From assembly GCA_034409055.1 (NCBI GenBank), contig DAOUMU010000508.1:1-64000 (forward strand): 64,000 nt of DNA, given 5' to 3'. This document shows positions 58,042 to 64,000 of this stretch, piece by piece (position 1 is the stretch's first letter; each line of letters begins with the position of its first letter). The notes beneath the pieces are model-generated. The model saw nothing but the letters and a program-made list of their open reading frames with translations. It had not been told where the DNA came from and ran no database searches. The position numbers and the translations under genes were made by a program. This DNA is from DAOUMU01 sp034409055. GTDB lineage: Bacteria; Chloroflexota; Anaerolineae; 4572-78; J111.

Positions 58042-59689
58042 ATCTTCAAAGCCCCCCCAGCCCCCCAAAGGGGGGAGAAATGGCCCAAAGCCCCCCCAGC
58101 CCCCCAGAGGGGGGAGAAATGGCCCAAACCGCGCTTTAATTCGTATATCGGCTTTCCTGCTCAAAGAAATTTTCGAGGTAATGCGTCAGCCTCTGCTCAT
58201 ACTGACGCTGGTGCTGGGTCCTTTTCTCATTTTGCTCTTTTTTGGTCTTGGCTACCGCAACGAGGCCCGGGCTTTACGCACCACCTTTGTGGTGGAAGAG
58301 GACAGCGGGCTGGCCGAAAAAGTTGAACAATATGCTGCCTCACTCGGTTCCCAGTTGATCTTTGCCGGGGTAACGAACGATTTAGAAGCGGCCCAGGAAA
58401 GCCTGCGCCAGGGCGAGATAGACTTGATCGTGGTCATGCCCCCCCATGCTTACCAGACCATTCGCAACAATGAGCAGGCTGTCTTTCAGTTGTACCACCA
58501 CGAGATCGACCCTTTTCAATCAGATTATGTCCGGGTCTTTGGCCGGGTCTACGTGGACGAGGTCAACCGCCGCGTGTTGCGCTTCATCACCTCAGAAGGG
58601 CAGATGGACGCCTCGCAGGCCCAGGCAAAACTGGAAGCGGCCCGTCTGAGTGCGGCCAGCCTGCGTGAGTTACTGGAACGTTGCACCACTGCCCTGACCC
58701 AGCCCGGGAATGAGGGGGGGTGCGACAGCGAAGCCGCCCTGGAGCATTTACAAGACCTGGATCATCAGGTGGACGAAGTGGAACTGGCTATGGGCAACAG
58801 TATCAGGCTGAGTGACGCGATCCGGCAAGAGCTGGGTGACGACAAGACCGGCCAAGATAGTGATAATCAACTGTCGTCCACTTTAACCGATATTATCCAA
58901 AATACGAACGAATTGGCAGAGCTAAAGGAGACGGCCGACGACTATATTGATAGTTTACAAATCCTGGCCGAGATTGAAACAGACCTGGCCCAACTGGAAC
59001 GCGGCCTGGTGGAGTTTTTGGATATTGATCCGATCGTACTGATTAGCCCCTTCCGCAGTGAAGCCCAAAGTATGGCCACGGTGGTGCCCGGCGCGTCCCA
59101 TTACTTTGCCCCGTCCGTCATCGTGTTACTGCTGCAACATTTTGCAGTGACGTTTGCCGCCCTGTCGATGGTGCGGGAACGCCAGTTGGGCACCATGGAA
59201 CTGTTCTACGTCTCCCCCCTACTGGCTATTGAAACTCTGCTGGGTAAATACCTGAGTTATCTGATTTTCGGCGGGGTCCTGGCCACGATTCTGCTTGTAT
59301 TGGTGGTCTATGGGATGGGGGTGCCTATGCTGGGCCTGTGGAGCAGTGTTGGCCTGGTCATTATTGCCCTCATCTTCACTTCCCTGGGCGTCGGTTTTAT
59401 CATCTCCCTCGTGTCAAAAACTGATATTCAGGCGGTTCAGTATTCAATGATTGTCTTATTGACCAGTGTCTTTTTCAGCGGCTTCATCTTGAGTTTAGAA
59501 GCCCTGTGGCAGCCCGTCCGGGTCATCTCCTGGGCTCTGCCCGCTACCTATGGCATCTTGTCGCTACGGAACATCATGCTGCGGGGTGATCCTCTGGAGT
59601 TGGCTCTATTAATACAGTTGACCGCCATCGGGTTAGGGCTCTTTTTGGCAGCCTGGGTCTTGCTCCGCCGCTCGATGGCCCACGGCTAG
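58034..59689 (+). CDS. ABC-2 type permease with repeat-derived N-terminus
   Basis: A 551-residue permease. After the start MNKSS come two 13-residue units from a GC-rich repeat (KPPQPPKGGRNGP, KPPQPPRGGRNGP). The usual first helix of the ABC-2 family follows (about 50-72, QPLLILTLVLGPFLILLFFGLG), then an outer region of about 280 residues with coiled-coil character. Five more helices make up the C-terminal part, with QLGTMELFYVSPL, the ABC-2 hallmark region. The ATG at 58034 overlaps the end of the ATPase gene, so the two are coupled. The repeat may have displaced the original start. The substrate is unknown; the ATPase partner and topology point to export. Confidence 0.9.
   Translation: MNKSSKPPQPPKGGRNGPKPPQPPRGGRNGPNRALIRISAFLLKEIFEVMRQPLLILTLVLGPFLILLFFGLGYRNEARALRTTFVVEEDSGLAEKVEQYAASLGSQLIFAGVTNDLEAAQESLRQGEIDLIVVMPPHAYQTIRNNEQAVFQLYHHEIDPFQSDYVRVFGRVYVDEVNRRVLRFITSEGQMDASQAQAKLEAARLSAASLRELLERCTTALTQPGNEGGCDSEAALEHLQDLDHQVDEVELAMGNSIRLSDAIRQELGDDKTGQDSDNQLSSTLTDIIQNTNELAELKETADDYIDSLQILAEIETDLAQLERGLVEFLDIDPIVLISPFRSEAQSMATVVPGASHYFAPSVIVLLLQHFAVTFAALSMVRERQLGTMELFYVSPLLAIETLLGKYLSYLIFGGVLATILLVLVVYGMGVPMLGLWSSVGLVIIALIFTSLGVGFIISLVSKTDIQAVQYSMIVLLTSVFFSGFILSLEALWQPVRVISWALPATYGILSLRNIMLRGDPLELALLIQLTAIGLGLFLAAWVLLRRSMAHG
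58047..58124. repeat. In-frame GC-rich palindromic repeat (two 39-bp units)
   Basis: Two near-identical 39-bp units, each with GCCCCCCCAGCCCCCC, AAAGGGGGG or AGAGGGGGG, and AGAAATGGCCC. They form the N-terminus of the ABC permease. The unit length is a multiple of three and keeps the frame. Each unit ends in GGGGGGAGAAATGG, which resembles a ribosome binding site followed by ATG. Confidence 0.85.
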
Positions 59690-59702
59690 TTTTCGGGGCG
59701 AA

Positions 59703-59786
59703 ACTCCCCCCCGGCCCCCCAAAGGGGGGAGAACCCAGCCTCCCAATCCATAGGACAGGTCCACAGGACAGGCCCACAGGACAAGT
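59703..59786. repeat. Intergenic palindromic repeat and 13-bp tandem repeat
   Basis: A single GC-rich palindromic unit (59703-59733, CCCCCCCGGCCCCCCAAAGG plus G run) is followed by three copies of a 13-bp unit (59748-59786, CCACAGGACAGGC and variants). This shows the repeat between genes as well as inside them. Confidence 0.75.
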
Positions 59787-59798
59787 GAGGGGGGAGAA

Positions 59799-59894
59799 AT
59801 GGCTCAGCTTATTAAAATCAAATCACAGAGGCCAACTGATGACCAGCAGATCAACCAGGACGAAATGATTGTAGTACCAAAGGAGAACCGGTAA
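59799..59894 (+). CDS. Very small gene coupled to the SGNH protein
   Basis: A 31-residue frame, MAQLIKIKSQRPTDDQQINQ and on to ENR. GGGGGGAG lies 4 bases before the ATG, and its stop overlaps the next start codon as TAATG, the usual sign of translational coupling. The ribosome binding site and ATG come from the edge of a GC-rich palindromic repeat (compare GGGGGGAGAAATGG at 58069). It may be a true small protein or only a coupling leader. No family was recognised. Confidence 0.45.
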   Translation: MAQLIKIKSQRPTDDQQINQDEMIVVPKENR

Positions 59895-61132
59895 TGAGAT
59901 CAAAGGAAAAAGCAATACCGAAAGGTTGGCGAGTGATCATATTTTTCATTTATTGTTTGTTCGTCGTGCCTGTTACGTTTTTTCTCATTGAAGGTCTGTC
60001 CAGTACCATATTATTTTTTCGGGCCACTTCTAAAACTAAACCTATGGCAGAAACAATCCATACAGAATATGACGAACAACTGGGCTGGATTAATCTATCG
60101 AACGTATATATTGAGGATATGTATGGCCCCGGTATCTACGTAAAAACTAATTCACAAGGATTTCGTAATAATGAAGATTTCAGGGTAAATGTTCCTGATG
60201 GCAAAGTAAGAATCATCTGCTCCGGCGACTCATTTACATTTGGATACGGCGTAGATAATGATCATTCCTGGTGTCAACTATTGGCTTCAATGGATGACCG
60301 CCTGCAAACTGTCAATATGGGTCAAGGGGCGTATGGAGTTGATCAGGCGTATCTATGGTACAAGCGGGATGGTCTTAAATTGGAGCATAACATTCACCTT
60401 TTTGCTTTCATTACCAATGATTTTGAACGGATAGACTTTGCAGAGTTTTTGGGATACGGTAAACCCCTGTTAAAAGTTAAGGATGATAAGCTGATAATTG
60501 ATAATGTTCCGGCGCCTCAATTTCCTGCCTACATTCATTGGATAGTCCGAAACAGGTCTGTCATTGGTGAGTTAAAATCAATACAATTGTTAAATAGTAT
60601 GCGTGCTCAGAATTCAAATAGTGTATCTCCTGAAAATAGGAGTGAGGCTGAGAAGGGTGATGATAAACTATCGCCCCCCCGACCCCCCGAAGGGGGGAGG
60701 GCCCCCCAGCCCCCCGAAGGAGGGAGGGCCCTCGAGGAGGGAGGTACAGAAATTGTAGTTTCAAAAGTTTTTGAGGATTTACGGAATATCAATGAGTCGA
60801 AAAACAGCACCTTAGTGTTAGTATACTTACCGACCTTGAAGGATTATGACGAAATTCCGGAGGTTACAGAAAGGTGGCGGAGATATGTTCGCTTTGGCTC
60901 AGAGGAACTGGGTATAATCTCTATCGACCTGGTTGATGAATTTAGAAAGTTGCCCCGTTATGAAGTGAAGGAGATGTTTTTTCCAAACGACGCAGATTAT
61001 CCCGGTGCGGCCGGACATTACACGGAGAAGGGTAACGAATACGTGGCTAAACTTTTGTATGAGAAATTATTATCTCTGCCAGAAAATTCAAATAATATGG
61101 TTTCTAAAAGCAATTCTGACCTAAAAAAATAG
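59894..61132 (+). CDS. Membrane-anchored SGNH-hydrolase-like protein
   Basis: A 412-residue protein. One transmembrane helix at about 14-38 is followed by an outer domain with SGNH/GDSL features: SGDSFTFGYGVD with the candidate catalytic Ser near 117, VNMGQGAYGVDQ with Gly, FITNDF with Asn, and GHYTEKGNEYVA with His near 377. Such proteins are often O-acyl or acetyl hydrolases or transferases acting on surface glycans. A GC-rich palindromic repeat is inserted in frame at about 260-284 (PPRPPEGGRAPQPPEGGRA), in a loop before KVFEDLRNI. The start overlaps the stop of the small gene at 59799. The gene has lower GC than its neighbours outside the repeat. Confidence 0.82.
   Translation: MRSKEKAIPKGWRVIIFFIYCLFVVPVTFFLIEGLSSTILFFRATSKTKPMAETIHTEYDEQLGWINLSNVYIEDMYGPGIYVKTNSQGFRNNEDFRVNVPDGKVRIICSGDSFTFGYGVDNDHSWCQLLASMDDRLQTVNMGQGAYGVDQAYLWYKRDGLKLEHNIHLFAFITNDFERIDFAEFLGYGKPLLKVKDDKLIIDNVPAPQFPAYIHWIVRNRSVIGELKSIQLLNSMRAQNSNSVSPENRSEAEKGDDKLSPPRPPEGGRAPQPPEGGRALEEGGTEIVVSKVFEDLRNINESKNSTLVLVYLPTLKDYDEIPEVTERWRRYVRFGSEELGIISIDLVDEFRKLPRYEVKEMFFPNDADYPGAAGHYTEKGNEYVAKLLYEKLLSLPENSNNMVSKSNSDLKK
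60671..60744. repeat. In-frame GC-rich palindromic repeat
   Basis: Two units (CGCCCCCCCGACCCCCCGAA plus G run; CCCCCCAGCCCCCCGAAGGA plus GGGAGG) inside the SGNH gene, plus a third degraded one. They contrast sharply with the AT-richer coding sequence around them. Confidence 0.85.
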
Positions 61133-61201
61133 AGCCGCACGTGGGCGTGTTGGCTCCTCTCTATAACTGGCCCAATAGAAATGGGAGACAGGGTCAAACT
61201 G

Positions 61202-63049
61202 ATGAAGGGGAATTTATCACAAAAAATCAAATTCGTGTCATTTTTGGCTTTATTCTTGCTTATTTTCGGGGCTACCCCTGTAAAGAGCCAAACCCCATCC
61301 CCCCCGGCCCCCCAAAGGGGGGGGAATCCGGCCTCCCAAAGGGGGGAGAAATATCCCAATGCCGAACGGATTGCTTTTGCCGCCTATCGCTACGGGCAAT
61401 GGGATATCTACAGCATCGCTCCCGATGGTACTGACCCGCGCCAATTAACCAACGACGCCTTTGCAGATACGGACCCGGCCTACGCGCCTGATGGCAGCAA
61501 AATTGCCTTTGCCTCTCGTCGCAACAAGAACTGGGATGTGTACGTACTGGATCTGCTGACGGGTGAAGAGAGCCGGCTGACCAACTCACCTCATTACGAT
61601 GGCGCCCCGACCTGGAGTCCAGATGGTGAACGGGTGGCTTATGAGTCTTATCACACCGGGGACCTGGACATCTGGCTTATCGATGCTTCAGGCAACGGTC
61701 CGGCTACCAATCTGACGGCCGACTCATTGGCCGGTGATTTTGCACCGGCCTGGAGCCCCGATGGTCGGACCATTGCTTTTACCAGTTGGCGGCAGGGGGA
61801 TAAGGATTTATTTTTGCTGGAGGTAGACGGCGGCGAGGTTACCCGCCTGACCGATACACCCACGGCCGAAGCGTGGCCGACATGGCATCCTGCAGGTGAC
61901 CAATTGGCCTTTGTTAGCGACGATTTAGGCGACCGCGAGGTATTCACTTTGGATATTGCGGTCCCTCCCAGTGCAGGGGGAGCGGTTGAACCGGTCACCT
62001 GGTTAGGCCGGACCGATGGTCCTGTTTGGAGTCCAAATGGTGACCGGCTGGCTGTTGTTTTTCACCGTTGGAATGGGGAAACCTTGATGCTGCAAGCTGC
62101 GGAGGCCCCCCCGGCCCCCGGAGAGGGGGAGGCCCCCCATGAACTACCCCAACAACTGACCGATACTGTTACTATAAAGGGTCGCTTGAGCTGGCACGCT
62201 GAGGCGATTGATTTCGGTCAGGCAGTGACGACGTTGGTCGATAGGGGGGCATCTCGCCTGTACGAAGAACGAATATGGCCAAACGATGAAGCGGGGGTTG
62301 AACCGTACAATTTGGTTCGGCTGGATGATCTAAAGGTAGGGACGCCCTGGCTGGCCGATACGGTGGATGACTCTTTTCAGGCGTGGCGTTTCCGCCTGCG
62401 GGATGAGGTGGGCTACGACTTTCTGGCTGAACTATCTGACGCCCTGCGAGATATCAGTCAATATAGTGAAACCACCCAATATGCAAGCTGGCACAAAAGC
62501 GGTCGAGCAGTTGATACCCTGTTTGACTACCATCTTGCAGGGCAACCGGTTCACGAAATTGTGCGGGAGAATTACAGTGGTGAAACTTATTGGCGGGTGT
62601 TTCTGCGTTGCGTTGACCAGAGCGGAGGTTGCGGTCGCCCGCTGACCGCTAATCCCTGGAATTACAGCCGGCGGGCCCGGACCGAGATTGCCCCGGACCA
62701 GGGCGGTATCGAAAAGCCAAACATATCCGGCTATTATGTGGATATGTCGGCCCTGGCCCGTGAATACGGCTGGCAACGTATTTCCTCTTATGACGACGAG
62801 GAGTATAGCTGGACGTGGCATTTTTTGGCCTTTGAATATTGGCACTACCAGAAACGACTTGAAAATACAGGCGGAGCGGCCAACTGGTATGAGGCGATGA
62901 GCCAGGTTTATCCCCAAGAAACGTTGGATAAATATTTTACCTGGGAGAAAATGCGCCTGGTGGGTGAGGATCCGCATTTGATTGCCCTCAAAGGCGTGCC
63001 GCTATCCCTGGAGGCCAAGCCCTGGTGGGCGCTGGTGGAGCAAAATTAA
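61202..63049 (+). CDS. TolB-type propeller fused to an M15-like peptidase domain
   Basis: A 615-residue exported protein. A signal peptide (about 1-29) is followed by a repeat-derived stretch (PPAPQRGGNPASQRG), then five or six TolB/PD40 propeller repeats (about 53-300; SPDGxxIAFxSxR pattern). The C-terminal domain (about 340-560) has SWHKSGRAVD and FEYWHYQ, matching the SxHxxGxAxD and ExWH zinc motifs of M15 D,D-peptidases (zinc ligands near H431, D438 and H548). It may therefore trim peptidoglycan or another D-amino-acid or cell-wall substrate. The start at 61202 has GGGAGACAGGG upstream; an ATG at 61181 is in frame but lacks such a site. Another repeat unit lies at about 300-313, between propeller and peptidase. 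Confidence 0.82.
   Translation: MKGNLSQKIKFVSFLALFLLIFGATPVKSQTPSPPAPQRGGNPASQRGEKYPNAERIAFAAYRYGQWDIYSIAPDGTDPRQLTNDAFADTDPAYAPDGSKIAFASRRNKNWDVYVLDLLTGEESRLTNSPHYDGAPTWSPDGERVAYESYHTGDLDIWLIDASGNGPATNLTADSLAGDFAPAWSPDGRTIAFTSWRQGDKDLFLLEVDGGEVTRLTDTPTAEAWPTWHPAGDQLAFVSDDLGDREVFTLDIAVPPSAGGAVEPVTWLGRTDGPVWSPNGDRLAVVFHRWNGETLMLQAAEAPPAPGEGEAPHELPQQLTDTVTIKGRLSWHAEAIDFGQAVTTLVDRGASRLYEERIWPNDEAGVEPYNLVRLDDLKVGTPWLADTVDDSFQAWRFRLRDEVGYDFLAELSDALRDISQYSETTQYASWHKSGRAVDTLFDYHLAGQPVHEIVRENYSGETYWRVFLRCVDQSGGCGRPLTANPWNYSRRARTEIAPDQGGIEKPNISGYYVDMSALAREYGWQRISSYDDEEYSWTWHFLAFEYWHYQKRLENTGGAANWYEAMSQVYPQETLDKYFTWEKMRLVGEDPHLIALKGVPLSLEAKPWWALVEQN
61292..61350. repeat. In-frame GC-rich palindromic repeat
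   Basis: CCCCCCCGGCCCCCCAAAGG plus G run, then a second partial unit CCTCCCAAAGGGGGGAGAAA, directly after the signal peptide of the propeller-peptidase protein. Confidence 0.85.
62101..62140. repeat. In-frame GC-rich palindromic repeat, degraded
   Basis: GCCCCCCCGGCCCCCGGAGA plus GGGGGAGGCCCCCC, encoding APPAPGEGEAP at the boundary between the propeller and the peptidase domain. Confidence 0.7.
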
Positions 63050-63053
63050 AATT

Positions 63054-63259
63054 GTAATTACCTGCCATGTCATTCTGAACAGGTGAAGAATCCCCAAGGT
63101 TTTGGTAAATACCCAAGGGGCACAGGTACCCAAGGGGCACAGGGTAGACCTTTTTGGGGCCAAAGTTTCGGAGATTCCTCGTCGTTTACTTTGGGTACTC
63201 CGCTTCCTTCGGCTTCGCTCAGGACAAGCTCTCGGAATGACATGAGGGTAGGCAGTTAC
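63054..63259. repeat. MITE-like element, family A, copy 4
   Basis: Starts GTAATTACCTGCCATGTCAT just after the peptidase gene and ends CATGAGGGTAGGCAGTTAC. It carries extra sequence compared with copy 1, including a doubled ACCCAAGGGGCACAGG unit and a CTTCGGCTTCGCTCAGGACA segment, so it is itself a composite of repeats. It lies between convergent genes. Confidence 0.75.
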
Positions 63260-63276
63260 AAAAAAAGCTATATTCG

Positions 63277-64000
63277 TCATTCGTCGTTGGTCGCCGGTCG
63301 TTGGTCGTTCGTCAAGTCCAGTACGTCCCGGACCTTGCGGGCCAAAGTGGCCGGTGAGAAGGGCTTTTGAATGAACATAACGCCGGAGTCCAGTACACCA
63401 TGATGGCTAATCGTGTCGCCCGTGTAGCCTGACATGAACAGGACTTTAATTTGGGGATGGATGCCCTTTAGCCGGTCGGCCAATAGTTTGCCGTCCATGT
63501 GGGGCATAATGACATCAGTCAGCAAAAGGTGAATTTCTTGGTTATGGGCCTGGGTTAGACGTAAGGCTTCCTGACCATTGGCTGCTTCCAGGACCGTGTA
63601 ACCTTGCTGCTGTAGCACGCGTGCAGCCAGTTCTCGCACCGCGGATTCATCTTCCACCAAGAGAATCGTCTCCGTCCCCTGGGGTAAACTGCTGGTCAGG
63701 CCAGGTTCGGTTTTGGGAGCAGTTGCCTCGGCCACGCGTGGTAGATAGACCTTGAAGGTTGCGCCTTGCCCCGGTTTACTGTCGACCGAGATGTGGCCTT
63801 CACTCTGCTTGACGATGCCAAAGATGGTGGCCAGCCCCAGGCCAGTGCCTTTACCCTGTTCTTTGGTGGTGAAGAATGGCTCGAAGAGGCGGGCCTGTAT
63901 GTCCTCACTCATGCCGATGCCCGTGTCGCTAACGGTTAACAGCACGTACTGGCCGGGCTGCGCGTCCAAATGATCGGTGCCCAAAATTACGTTGGCCGTT
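63277..64000 (-). CDS. Hybrid histidine kinase, 3' part (runs off the window)
   Basis: The visible 240 residues are the C-terminal part of a kinase: the end of an ATPase domain (VSDTGIGMSEDI, FEPFFTTKEQGKGTGLGLA) and a receiver (ETILLVEDESAVRELA, phospho-acceptor in LLLTDVIMPHMDG, MSGYTGD, FIQKPFSPATL). The frame is open to the edge, so the gene starts beyond base 64000. It is closely similar to the C-terminal half of the kinase at 3037 and of the same subtype. Confidence 0.93.
   Translation of the reverse strand, partial: TANVILGTDHLDAQPGQYVLLTVSDTGIGMSEDIQARLFEPFFTTKEQGKGTGLGLATIFGIVKQSEGHISVDSKPGQGATFKVYLPRVAEATAPKTEPGLTSSLPQGTETILLVEDESAVRELAARVLQQQGYTVLEAANGQEALRLTQAHNQEIHLLLTDVIMPHMDGKLLADRLKGIHPQIKVLFMSGYTGDTISHHGVLDSGVMFIQKPFSPATLARKVRDVLDLTNDQRPATNDE

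Noticed and set aside
1..64000. tRNA, rRNA, prophage or complete insertion sequence
   Set aside because: No cloverleaf-like gene, ribosomal RNA stretch, transposase, integrase or phage structural gene was recognised by reading. A dedicated RNA-gene search was not possible.

Overview
The window looks like a chromosomal segment of a Chloroflexota bacterium, probably Anaerolineae-like. This rests on inference from gene content: a transaldolase/glucose-6-phosphate isomerase fusion, many PAS/GAF histidine kinases, a Reg_prop sensor kinase, a LysM protein with a DUF4015 hydrolase domain, a membrane nSTAND NTPase, and exported proteins ending in a short YLPII tail. Housekeeping genes (infC-rpmI-rplT, two glpX genes, tal-pgi) make a plasmid or phage unlikely. 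No transposase, integrase, tRNA, rRNA or CRISPR array was seen.

Layout. 1-672: gene-free, built of inverted-repeat elements. 673-2878: an ECF sigma factor and a membrane anti-sigma-like partner. 3037-29122: a 26-kb run on the minus strand holding eight histidine kinases, one single-domain response regulator, one MEDS-domain protein and two lipoprotein solute-binding proteins without permeases. 29123-30249: gene-free, repeat-rich. 30250-37264: a very large membrane nSTAND NTPase with an exported 14-blade propeller, an exported beta-rich protein and a membrane protein. 37286-42760: an SDR reductase, tal-pgi, an alpha/beta hydrolase and a slipin. 43002-46136: a LysM/DUF4015 protein and a CPBP protease, closed by a bidirectional terminator. 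46222-47410 (minus): infC-rpmI-rplT. 47648-52177 (minus): a tandemly duplicated sulP-glpX unit whose outer sulP copy is a remnant. 52411-55068 (minus): a metzincin protease with a cohesin-like domain. 55244-63049: a zinc-ribbon membrane protein, a VPI-repeat membrane protein, an ABC exporter pair, a very small gene, an SGNH protein, and a TolB-propeller/M15-peptidase fusion. 63277-64000: the 3' part of another hybrid kinase.

How the genes work together. The kinase cluster is a sensory array. Two solute-binding lipoproteins each lie directly upstream of a membrane kinase, which suggests ligand-presenting sensor pairs. Five kinases share one near-identical C-terminal kinase module and two share another with a receiver, so the cluster appears to have grown by duplication with exchange of sensor domains. 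No DNA-binding output domain lies in the cluster. The tal-pgi and glpX genes belong to sugar-phosphate metabolism.

The most unusual feature is a family of GC-rich palindromic repeats (C-runs, a short loop, G-runs). They sit in frame inside five unrelated proteins, in both orientations, and also between genes. Three further families of small inverted-repeat (MITE-like) elements occupy intergenic space. These may be spread by machinery outside the window.
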